From: Larix kaempferi | Taxonomy: Eukaryota; Streptophyta; Pinopsida; Pinales; Pinaceae | Assembly (NCBI GenBank): GCA_027924585.1 | Contig: BSBM01000076.1 | Span: 10,214,001 to 10,278,000, forward strand | Length of the DNA stretch: 64,000 nt | Direction of reading: 5' to 3' | Shown here: one piece after another, positions 9,443 to 19,252 of the stretch | Position numbering within the stretch: the first letter of the stretch is position 1 | How the letters are laid out: every line of letters starts with the position of its first letter | Position numbers and translations under genes: made by a program | Notes under the pieces: model-generated | Seen by the model: only the letters and a program-made list of their open reading frames with translations | Told to the model about the DNA's origin: nothing | The model's database searches: none

Positions 9443-10394
9443 ACTTGAGAGGGTTCAAGCGGATGTTGTATTTTCGACAACGCATGAAAACTTGTTGAAG
9501 GTCATCTAAATGGTCAGATCGCTTCTTGGATCGAGCGGTGAGGTCGTCTAGATAAACTTTTATGATCTTGTGGAGATCGTGGAAGCAATAAGTCATGGCG
9601 CGTTGGAAGGTGGCTCCAGCATTCTTGAGGCCAAAAGGCATGACGCGATAGGCGAAGATGCCCCATGGGGTGGTGAAAGCTGTCTTATATTGATCTTCTT
9701 TACGGATTTTTATTTGGTTATATCCGGAGAAACCGTCCATAAAAGAAAGGACCTCATGTCCCGCACATTCATCGATTAGTTGGTCAATGAAAGGTGTGGG
9801 GAAGTTGTCTTTGGGACAAGCGAGGTTGAGGTCTCGGAAATCAATACAAACGCGTATGGTGCCCACTTTTTTGTTTACTGGAACTGGGTTTGAAACCCAG
9901 GTGGTGTAGGCAATAGGATATATGAATCATGCTTTTTGGAGTTTTTCAATCTCAGTTTTAACAGCTGGGAGCTTGGATGGGTGAATGGGTCGTTGTTTTT
10001 GTCAGACAAGAGGCACATTGGGCCAAGTGTCGATGTGATGTTCCATAATTTTGGGATCGATGCCAGGCATCTTGGTGTAAGACCAAGCGAAGACATCACG
10101 AAACTCTTGGAAGAGTTTCTTATACGCCTGAGTTTCCGCTTGAGTGCATGATGCGCCTAGCGAGATGAGCTCAGGTTTTCCAGGTGTGGTGGAAATGTCG
10201 ATTTGTATAATAGGGGAAATGTTGGACATGTTCCCTTCTTCAAAGGCATCTGGTGCTGGGATGGGGTCCTTGAAACAATCAACCTTAGTTGGTAGGAAAT
10301 ATTTCGATTCGACTGATAGCTGGTTTTTTGCGGTGGATGTAGATGCCCGAGTGAGGAAGTATGAGCGATGGTGCATATCGTCCCAAGGGTAGTC
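9389..10394 (-). pseudogene. Element A reverse transcriptase
   Basis: This is in phase with the preceding protease frame after the TAG at 10395. The pre-RT segment reads FRDVFAWSYTKMPGID. It is interrupted by a TGA at 10002 (an arginine in element E) and another TGA near 9926. The RT palm then reads GTIRVCIDFRDLN, FIDQLIDECAG, SFMDGFSGYNQI, VMPFGLKNAGATFQRAM and the catalytic YLDD at 9543-9554. It copies element RNA into DNA from a tRNA primer. The nonsense codons are of the CGA to TGA type. Confidence 0.9.
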
Positions 10395-13301
10395 CTATGC
10401 AGTGAGTGTTTCTATAATTTGCTCATTAGTATGAAAGTAATCAGACCATAAATCAACGGGTTCTGGTTTGTATGTGGTTGAAATCATATAGATGGTATTG
10501 ATTTCTTCTGAAGTAGATGATTTCGAAGGGTAGATCTCCTCAATGAGAAGAGGATATATCTCTAAGTCGGCATTGTTCATCTCGTACAAGGCTACTCTAT
10601 AATCTGGGAGATCAGGGTAGTTGTGTGAATAATGGCCATAAATGCCGCATATTGCACAAGGGTGGTTAGTGCGGAGCGTTTTGTCACGAGGGTGAGGAGG
10701 TGGCTCTAGTCTTACCACTGGAATCCCGGTGTTGTCATCCAACATATTCATGTGTTCTTGGAGTGCAGGTAATTGTGGACATTGATGAGTAGCATGGCCT
10801 ACGTCGTCACACAACGAGCAATTAGGGGGAATGCGAATAGTTGGGGGGGTTTTAGCTACCTTGAGGGTTGCTGGGGGGGTGCGAGTTATGAGTCCAGTGT
10901 TATAAGTTGGTGGGCCTTTGCCCCCTGTGTTCCGTAACGAAGGTGGGGCGTTTCTGGATGTTGATGCCGTAGTCACTATTGGGGGTGGTCTGTTTTGCAG
11001 ATGAGTGACCGGAGGGGGTGGGTGGCTGGTAGTAGGGATAGGTTGTACCGGTTGTAAAATAACAGTCGAAGTCGGCGGGGGGCTCGGAGCAGGTAAGTAC
11101 CATACAGGTATCCCTAATGTTAAACCAGGAAGGTTGAGTGTAGCCATTACTGGCGAACTGACAACTCCGGAAAATGGGAACAAGAACGGGATAGTGTGAA
11201 TTGGCGTTGTGCCGATATGGGTAGGCACTGTGGGTGTTTGTGGTAGCGACGAAGGCTGCTGTGTGGTGTGCGACAGGGTGCACAAATCCGATGTTTTTGT
11301 TATCAGTGAAGGTGGTGAGATCGATGGAAATGTGGAAGTCATAGGTAACTCGGTGTAGATGCCAAGACCAATTGACGACACAAATGATATCGGTGCATTT
11401 TGAATGGTTTGTTCAATCATTGGTAGCACATTTTGAGGAGCTGCGGGGGCGTTAGGATCATAATATGTGAGTTGATCGATCTTGATAACGTGTCCTTCAT
11501 GTGGGAACATCATGAGGCAAAAAACAGATGAAGCCACTACTTTAATTTTGTACATATAACTACGTCCAAGAAGGAGGTTGTAGTCGAGCTGGGCATTGAT
11601 CACTTCGATGTCGATAAGAACTAATTTGCCGCCGAGTTCTACGGGTACATTCGCTAAAAGGACTTGTGGTTGAGCTGAGCGCCCGTCGTAAGCTTGTAAT
11701 GCCGTGGTGGATGGTTGTAAAGTGGGGGAGCCAAGCTTCTGCCACACAAGGGTGGACATAACGCAGGTGGAAGCTCCTTCATCGATGAAGCATCGATGCA
11801 CAACAAGGTTTCGAATGTTTACTGATACTTGGAAAGCTATATTTGATGGAAATCGAGGTTCAGCTTGGTCTAAGTCGAAAGCCATCATGTGTGTGTCGTC
11901 AGGGTCTACTCCTCCGATGGCGGATAATAGTAGTTTTCGTTGTGCAGGGCATGTTTTCAGTACCTCTAAAGCAGACATAGCAGTGGTGGATTGGGCTAGG
12001 TCTTCCACGACGTTATAATTGGATGTTGCACGAGCATTAGGATTGTTGTTAATCCTTCGCAAAGGGATGCGAGGGATTTTAAGTCCTCCGTCCAACAACA
12101 TATTTGGTATGCGTAGTGTTTGATTTGGTGGGAGGGCGGTGGATGCGTCAGTGGGAGGAGTTTTTGGGGGTGGGCTATACTGATTTCTGCGAGTTTGGAG
12201 GTTGATGTCATTGGATGACATCATTAATAAATGGTGTGTGCCTGGATTCGCATGCTGATAATCAGTTGCGGCATAAGTGATTTGCTGCTGGGGTGCAGCG
12301 AATCCTTGTGGGGGATCCATAGGATGAGTTTTTACTACTCCCTGGTTTGGCAATGGGTTCTGTAATATCATGGGTTGCGGTTGGTTAAGTGGAGCTGGTT
12401 GTCTAGCATGGCCCTGGCGTTGAACATCGTTATCCCAAAGTTTATGTGCTTTCTCTAAATCGGGGCAGTTGTGAGTGTAGTGTCCATAGACTCCACATAT
12501 AGAACATGGATGGTTTGTTCTCAGGTTGTTGTTTTTGGGCTGCTTGGGATGACGATAAGGATTCTGGTTGGGAGGAGAAACATTGTTATTATTTGGAGCA
12601 TTGGGAGGTGGTGGACCTTGATTATGTTGTTGGTTGTTGCCGCTGTTACGTCCTCTTCCACGGTTTTGTTGTCCACCCTGGTTGCGTTGGTTGTTTTGAT
12701 GTTGGAACTGATTGTGTTGTGTGTACACTTACCCTTGAGTAGTGGGAGGATTTTGGGGTGCCATAGGTGCGGGAGCAGGTTGCGGTGGATAATAAGCTGG
12801 TGGGGCTGGAGGTGGTCTAGTTGCCTGTTGGGGCTGTTGGTAACCCTGAGCTATTGGAGGTGTTGGGTCAGCTATTGTAGCTTGCTGTGGGTAGTACACT
12901 GGTTGTGGCGAGAACTGAATTGGGTTTCGGGTGGCCGGTTGGTTATAGTATGTGGGTCGTATATATGTCGATGGCGATTTCCCATAGCAATGTTGTGGAC
13001 AAGAGGGTCCATGAGTGTGATGAGTCTAATTCGTTGGAGCGTACGAAGTTGTCGCTCTAGAATTAGATGCAGCCCTAGAGAGGTCTAGGGAATTTATGGT
13101 GCTCACCATGCTAAAAGGTTTAATTTGTGGTGTGACTTGACCAATAATACCATCAGCGGCAGTATGTGATGCCCCTGGCGCGTCACCGCGTGAAGAATCA
13201 CCTCGTGGGGCGTCTGGTATGATGGTGTAGAGATAGCCTGATTGGGCATAAATAAGGTCGAATTGCTGAGCTTTTAGGATAGCTTCTTCCTCTAACTGGG
13301 G
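10395..13301 (-). pseudogene. Element A nucleocapsid and aspartic protease
   Basis: This is in the same phase as gag, separated from it by a TGA at 13302 and itself interrupted by a TAA at 12729-12731. A Gln/Asn-rich basic stretch leads to a CX2CX4HX4C zinc knuckle (CSICGVYGHYTHNC). The segment NPNARATSNYNVVEDLAQ precedes a retropepsin with FIDEGASTCVMS as active site and YNLLLGRSYMYKI as the second motif. After the protease there are two more knuckles: CSLCDDVGHATHQC and CAICGIYGHYSHNY. The last is a near copy of the first, with its final cysteine replaced by tyrosine. The protease would process the Gag-Pol polyprotein; the knuckles bind element RNA. Confidence 0.85.
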
Positions 13302-14351
13302 TCATTCGGAAGCTACGTATTTTACTATGAGGGGTAGGAGTGATTTAAGAAACCAGTCCAAAAATATACGGTCATCCAGTTTAATCTTATAGAGGCTACG
13401 ACACTTGCGCCACTCATGGATGTGGTCGGTGATGTGGGTAGCTGTGTTTTGTCTGCAAGACAACAATATTTCAACTCCTGCATCGTAACATATAGGTAGC
13501 TGAAAAAACTGAAGGAAAGTGGAGGCGAGAGATGTAAAAGTATGGTGGGTCCCATGTGGTTGTTCGATGTACCACTTGGCTGCAGAGCCAGTGAACGTTC
13601 GTTGCAACAGTCTTAGACAAATGGAGTCATCCACTATGGAGTTAGATGAACACCATAGGTGAAAAGACATTATGTGGTTTTGAGGGTCCTCCCCAGGTTT
13701 TCCTTCAAACTTGGGTATGCCCGAGGGGAGCTTTGTAGGCATGGGTGGCCATGTAGGGTTGTGCCTGATAGGATCGTTGGTTAGCCTGGATAAGTCTGGT
13801 AAGTTTAGACTAGCCATGTAAGCTAAACTAGCAGATGGGTGTGGTATAGGGACTGGGACATAACTATTAATGGTGGCATTATGTAGTGGTCCAGTAGCCC
13901 CTAAGGGTATGCTAGGTATTGAAGGTATGTGTCCTCCAACTGATGTGGTTTGGTATGGGCCAGCGTTTCTAAGTGCAACATGGGTTACACCGGGGTTGGG
14001 AATAGCGCTAGGAATTCTTGGGATCTGGGTTGTGGTAATGACAGGTGGTGTGATTCCTATGTTTGGCATACCCATAATAGGAGGTAGGCCTGTGTTGGGC
14101 ATACCTAAAGGTGGAGTGTCCCCCATATTAGGCATGCCTAGAGGGGTTGTTGTTACCATGGATGGCACAGTAGTAGAAGGGTTTGTGGATGTATCTCCAA
14201 TAGTACTGGTAAAAAGTGGGTCATATTGTGGTCCAGCCATGAGGTTGGTTGGTGACAATTCAGTAGGGTTTTCGGATTCAGCCTCAGAATCAGATGTGAA
14301 GTGAGTCGTGTCAGAATCAGATGACTGTATGTTTGGTCGATGACGTGTCAA
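13302..14351 (-). pseudogene. Element A gag (capsid region)
   Basis: A 349-codon frame has a low-complexity N-terminus (repeated GMPNxGxxP-type motifs, about residues 60-110) and a capsid-like domain from about residue 185. Key segments are SLNLPDLSRLTNDP, IPKFEGKPGEDPQNHI, FTGSAAKWYIEQ and HITDHIHEWRKC, closely similar to the Gag of element E. The capsid coats the element's RNA in cytoplasmic particles. The TGA at 13302 replaces a position that is arginine in element E, a single CGA to TGA change, and the protein continues in phase beyond it. Confidence 0.85.
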
Positions 14352-15717
14352 GTCAAGGGATAAGGCTCTACGTTGGTGATGTGTAGAGCCAAGTGGAATG
14401 AACTGAGGGGGTTCACCCTAAAGACGACGAGATCGTCTTAAATTCTCAATGGTGAGAAATATATATATATTTTTAAAAATTTTAGTGTAAGGTGGTGATG
14501 TAAAAAACTAGAAACCCTAATGCAACAATGAGTGCAAAAAGGGGAGTGAAAATAAAGGCTCTCAGGCCAAAAATCAACCTCAAAAAGCACTTATTATAGC
14601 AGCTGTGCTATAATAAGTCGAGGGATGCAAAAAAATTGGTCAGAATACCAAAAGTCAAACAGTTTCTAGAAAAAAGAGGTGTTACTAGACCAAAGGTGGG
14701 TAATGTATCATGCAAACACCTAACTAGAAGTATTGTGAGTCAACAAACGATATCCTCTGCAAGGTGATGAAATCCAAGTCAGATAATATAGAGTGTTGAA
14801 TCAACGGCTAGATATCCCCCTACCGGGAGGGACACCGGGTAGACAATCCTAAAGAGTGGCAACTACGATACCCCGTTCATGACACGTTCGGTTGGGTGAA
14901 TCTGTAGTTTGGTTCTATCGCCGTTGTACACCAAGGGGATGTACACCGAGAACTTCGAAAGGTATCCTTCGGTTATTGAATGGATTGCGGTATTCCACTC
15001 AGACTTCCGGAACCAGTCTGGCTACTTCAACCCTCCTAAGGGAGAGGCCTTCCCGATAAATTGGTTGATAACCGTATCAAAATTATAAGGGATTTTGGTA
15101 TCATAGAGGACAACCACTATGTCTCAAATGTAATAATTAAGGGGTGTTATTGGAACACTTATCCCCTCAATTCTACCTAACTACAAAATTCTTTTAAGTG
15201 CTCCCCAAGTGAGGTTAAAAGTTTGTTGAATTTAAGGTAAATTTTAAGGCTCAGTTTAAATTATGTGGCAGAGTGGGTGCAAGTGTGGTATTTAAACTGA
15301 AATTGATTTGCCTCACTTGGACTATTTTACAAATGAAAGAAAAGACGCTTCTTGTTTTGCAAAAAATAAAGGCGTTTTTGAATGTAAATGCTTGAAAAAA
15401 CTATTCAAAAATAATGGATCTTTGAAATAATTTGAAGGAAAGCAAATAACATGAATGCTTCAAGAAATAAATGGATCTCTTAAACATTGCTTGGGAAAAG
15501 TATTGAGCAAATAAATAGTAAAACCTTGATCTAGATAAAATGCAGAAAAAATCTTTCTTTCAATTTCTGAAAATTTTGTAAAAAGACTTTTAATGGAGCA
15601 TTCTAAATAGTAAAAGATTTAATATGGTTGTAAAAATGCAGGAAATTTAATACTATAAAATATGCTAAATGGGAAGAAAATACAGCAAAAAATAATTTTC
15701 AAAAAGTTGGCCGAATT
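14352..15717 (-). other. Element A 5' leader, partly conserved with element E
   Basis: This is untranslated sequence between the 33-bp array and gag, read on the minus strand. Blocks at 15173-15184, 14986-14997 and 14874-14885 match GTAGTTAGGTAG, TGGAATACCGCA and GTGTCATGAACG in the leader of element E at 56636, 56839 and 56924. They occur in the same order and at similar spacing. Such conservation outside coding sequence suggests a packaging, dimerisation or translation signal. Confidence 0.65.
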
Positions 15718-16015
15718 GAAAAAACTTGCATCGCGGGTTTCGAGAAAACAGTCGCGATGGGCCGCGCGGGTTTCGACCGCGAAGCCACGATGTGCAATGC
15801 GGGTTTCGGTCACACAGTTGTGATGGGCAGCGCGGGTTTCGGCCGCAAAGTCGTGATGTGCAGCGTGGCTTTTCGTCGCACAGTTGCGATGTGCAGCGCA
15901 GCAAATGGCCGCGAAGCCGCGATGTGTAGCGCATAAAATGGCCGCGGGGCCACAGCGCACCGCGCGGGAAAAAATCCGCGAGGTCGCGATGAGCCGCGCG
16001 ACTGTCAGGCAAAAA
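15718..16015 (+). repeat. 33-bp palindromic tandem repeat, array 2
   Basis: About nine 33-bp units occur, with clear starts at 15751, 15784, 15817, 15850, 15883 and 15916. The consensus is about GYCGCGATGKGCAGCGCGG. They have the same period, strand and core as array 1 at 4916-5123. The units keep both strands open in several frames, which explains the apparent 11-residue protein repeats here. Relative to element A's transcript the array lies in the leader, about 200 bases after the primer-binding site. Confidence 0.9.
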
Positions 16016-16199
16016 ACCGCGAGGCGAAAGCCAAAAAATGAACCTGAAAATGGAAATTTCAGGCTGTTAATGGCAATAGAAGGGGCCAAGATCTAGAGCA
16101 GCAATGGATCTACTGTCTAGGATGGCAGATCTATGAATTAAAATGATTAAAACTAACAAAAACTAAGATCTAAAGCAAAAAACTGAGATCTAAGAATTC

Positions 16200-16219
16200 G
16201 AAGCCAGCAGAGTCACCAA
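16200..16219 (-). promoter_or_regulatory. Primer-binding site of element A
   Basis: A few bases after the right LTR, the minus strand reads TGGTGACTCTGCTGGC. This differs at a few positions from the TGGCGACTCCGCTGGG of element E. From memory the latter type fits the 3' end of a plant arginine tRNA, the primer of Tat/Ogre-like elements. Confidence 0.55.
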
Positions 16220-16223
16220 AAAC

Positions 16224-16880
16224 TGTTGGCTTGGTTTTGCAACCAAGCTTTAGTGCTATGGGCACCTATCAACAAGTGATAGCAGTTTCAAATATTGGAA
16301 GTAAAAACAATAATTATAAATCTGAATCTAAACTAAACTAGCACGTGCATATAACAAATAAAATTTTCTAAAAATGATTCAAGAACAAGAAATAAAAAGA
16401 ATGAGTATTTTGTATTAAGATACCTCAAATGGTGAGGATTTGTGTTGAGCAACTTCCAAGGTGAGTAGCTCCAAGCTCCAAAGGTCTCTTCTCCAAGATA
16501 GCTGCAATGGTCAAAAACTCATGAGAGATTTTGACAGCATGAGGATAGGATGATGGATGGATGGAAAGTGAGGAGCCCCTATCACCTTTTTATAGTTTTT
16601 GGTGGTGGGGAATACCATTATGGTTTTGAGGAAACCAATGGTATTGACCAACATGGTTTAGGTACCTTTTCCCTCCTTTTTCCTTTTTTGAATATTTTGA
16701 ATATTTTTGGGAATTATGGACCCTTTTTGAGGAAAAATATTCATTTTGAGGGGAAAAAGGGGTGTATTATGGTCTTTTGGTGACCTTTTGATGGCTTTAG
16801 AGGCTCAAATGATGGAAAAGTGGACAAATGGATCATGTGAATAAGGAAATGAGCTAGTGAGCACTTTTTGGGTGTCAACA
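16224..16880 (-). repeat. Element A right LTR (5' LTR by coding strand)
   Basis: This 657-bp LTR has ends TGTTG...CAACA. It carries a minus-strand TATA motif at 16586-16594. It lacks the 20-bp segment present in the left copy. Confidence 0.9.
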
Positions 16881-17423
16881 CATGGCCTTTCCTTCACTTA
16901 ATCGAAGGCCCATATTTGATAATGCATCTGCCCTTTGGTTGAATACCCGGCTAACATGACTAAAGTTCAAGGAAGCAAAGGATTCTCTAAGAAGAGTAAT
17001 CCTTTTTTTTCCAATGATTAAGAGAAGGAACTTGGAGTTTGTGAAGACCAGTAGACCAATTAATAATAACAGATGAGTCACCCATGATATCCATCCTTTG
17101 TGCCCCAAAATATTTTTCCAAAAATAATAGACCCCATAAAGCAATTAATTCAGATCTGGAATTGTTCCCTGTGCCACAACCGAAAGACATCTCCACATCT
17201 TGTTCCTGGTCGAGGATCAAGAGGCAGCCTACACCACACATTCCAGTTGAGCCGCACCATCAAACATACCAATAGGGTTGTCATGGAATATAATCATGGG
17301 AGTCAGTGTTCTTCTAATCGCCTGCACATTAACAATATATGCATCCATCATAAATGCCATTACATAGCTAACAGATTTGTTAAAATTATGATTCGAATCC
17401 TCAAAGAGGATCGAATTTCTCAA
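16881..17423 (-). pseudogene. LINE RNase H domain
   Basis: Two overlapping frames make one RNase H (reverse-transcriptase-like type of plant LINEs). They show MFDGAAQ with the first aspartate, then after a frameshift near 17240 CGVGCLLIL, RSELIALWGLL with the glutamate, IMGDSSVIINW with the second aspartate, and SHVSRVFNQRADALSNMGL. The frame continues across element A to a TGA at 1408. Confidence 0.85.
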
Positions 17424-17701
17424 TCGCCAAATTCCCCATAAAAAAACAAAGGATAAGCAATTCGTCTATGATTTCTCAAATGCCAGTATTTAATACATTC
17501 TTCCAGGGAGCTTCCCCTCCAACCACCTGATAAATTATAAATGGTGGCGATCTCATCCCAAAGCTGTAATGTTACAGGGCAATTACTGAATAGGTGTGTA
17601 CAGTTTTCTCCTACATTGAAGCAAAGGTAACAGACCGATAGCCCGATACCCCCATGTAATCGATAACAATCCCCTATCAGTAGATTGCTGTTGATCCCCA
17701 T
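17420..17701 (-). pseudogene. LINE zinc-binding RT-associated domain
   Basis: CYLCFNVGENCTHLFSNCPVTLQLWDEI gives the C-x2-C ... H-x4-C pattern and downstream tryptophan of the zf-RVT domain of plant LINE ORF2, located between RT and RNase H. Frame breaks separate it from both neighbours. Confidence 0.85.
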
Positions 17702-17776
17702 CCAAATAAATAAATTGATCTTCCCTAAAATCTCCCACTTCCACAGTGGAGAAAGCCACCATTCAGAACGATGGGG

Positions 17777-18343
17777 TCAAGAAATCTCAGCAATTGCGAA
17801 GTAAATTGCAGCTGTTGAAACCATACCATCACTACCACCGTATTCCCATACCATAGAATCAAGACCATCATTTAAGATGATGCCAGCATGTTTTAAGCTG
17901 GAAATATAAGATTCCCATTCAGTCGCCGCCACACCAGAGAGTTGAAGATCTCGTGCTGACAACCAAGTATCCACCAAATTGTCATCACATTGTAAATTTT
18001 TAACCTGATTTAAGAAGACCAGTCCCATATCATTTAAGTGTTGAATGGTTGCCACAGAAAGGACACCTGCATTGGGAGCACCAAGTAAACGATCATGACC
18101 CACCCGAATCTGAAACCCATTACCTACCATCCAGGAAAGCCAATTGAGAATAATCGACGCAACTGCCATCAAGCTTGTCCATGTAACAAAGCAACAATAC
18201 TTCTTCTTCATCCCAACCCGATCCCAACTATTGACCGTCTCTGGATAGATGTATTTGTCTCGAATAATCCTCCCCCACAGTCCCTCGTCCATAAGGCCCC
18301 TCCATAATCTTTTTGCATGTAATTCCCTATAGACCCAAAACAA
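17777..18343 (-). pseudogene. LINE ORF2 connection region
   Basis: A 188-codon open stretch reads ELHAKRLWRGLMDEGLWGRII ... WLSWMVGNGFQIRVGHDRLLG. This matches the segment following RT in plant LINEs (the WRLLTEPSLLWARVLKAKY and WxxGNGxxIRxWxD patterns). It is in a different frame from the RT stretch before it. Confidence 0.8.
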
Positions 18344-18355
18344 ATTCCGGATTCC

Positions 18356-19252
18356 CTAGCCCCCGGAAGTCTTCGAAGAAGATATAAGTTCCCATGATAC
18401 CAAATGACCACCCTGGAAGATGTGAATGCCCTTCCAAAGAAAATTAAAAAATAATTTTCGTATCATGTGAATAATGGAGACCGGCACATGGGCAATGTTG
18501 ATCCAGTAAATCGGAAGTCCATCCAAAACCAAGTTCAACATAACCAACCAACCACCCAGGGAGAGCTTCCGATGTATCCAACACATCAACTGGTTCTCAA
18601 CCTTTTTAACCAGCGAATGCAAATCAACAACCACATAGGCGTTTGGCTTAAGAAAGTATCCTAGATAGGTTAATCCCCTGTTCAGATCCAAAATGTCGAG
18701 AGGAAGGATCCTGTGCATAGAAGTCAATTGTTCCTCATCTAAATTAATAAAATAGAAGCTAGAATTCTTAAAGCTGATCTGCATCCCTGCGGCAATGCAA
18801 AAAGTATCCAAAATAAACTTGTAATGGAGCCATTCTTGTTCATTCCCCATTCCAAAAATGAGGACATCATCCACAAATAACAGGTGTGAAACATGATGGT
18901 TATGGGATACCTGTATACCACTCATCAGAGCTTCAACCCTAGCCTAGTGTATAAGATGACTCAACCCCTCAATGACCAGAATGAAAAGGAGAGGCGATAG
19001 TGGACAGCCTTGACGAAGGCCTCTAGTCGCCTTAAAGAAAGAGGTAGGGCATCCATTGATGAGAACCGCAAAATTGGTAGACTTCAAACATCCCATAATC
19101 CATTGAGTAATCTGATAGTCAAGACCAACATTTAATAACAAAAGTCTAATAAAAGACCAATCTACCAGATCACAAGCCTTTATGAGGTCAAGTTTCAAGA
19201 CTAGTGACCCAATCTTTTTCATCTTTGCAAAGTGTAACACCTCCTGCACCAT
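18356..19252 (-). pseudogene. LINE reverse transcriptase
   Basis: Two adjacent stretches form the RT. 19252-18944 carries LVLKLDLIKACDLVDWSFI, GLRQGCPLSPLLFILVIEGL; a stop at about 18942-18944 follows. 18925-18356 carries HLLFVDDVLIFG with the catalytic FVDD, then GLTYLGYFLK and KLSLGGWLVMLNLVL. It would prime from nicked genomic DNA. The copy is inactive because of breaks and truncation. Confidence 0.9.

Larger units (their letters stand above)
1470..16880 (-). mobile_element. Element A: 15.4-kb Tat-like Ty3/gypsy retrotransposon
   Basis: This LTR retrotransposon lies on the minus strand and is bounded by LTRs of 677 and 657 bp that begin TGTTG and end CAACA. In coding order it holds: right LTR, PBS, a long leader with a 33-bp repeat array, gag, zinc-knuckle and protease, RT, a degenerate RNase H, integrase, a separate RNase H, and an internal region carrying a PMD gene in the opposite orientation, then the left LTR. 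By eye the LTRs differ at about 16 positions plus one 20-bp indel, so the insertion is moderately old. The coding frames have several nonsense changes and frameshifts, so the copy is dead. The RT to IN order and the degenerate first RNase H fit the Tat/Athila branch of Ty3/gypsy. It interrupts the RNase H frame of a LINE. Confidence 0.9.

Noticed and set aside
12471-13088. 205-codon plus-strand open stretch rich in Trp, Cys and Val
   Set aside because: It is the complement of the Gln/Asn/Pro-rich nucleocapsid region of element A; composition alone keeps it open.
13870-14304. Hydrophobic 144-codon plus-strand frame resembling a membrane protein
   Set aside because: Antisense of the low-complexity N-terminus of element A gag; no independent signal.
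15718-16015. Regular direct repeats that could suggest a CRISPR array
   Set aside because: Contiguous 33-bp units without spacers, in a plant retrotransposon leader.
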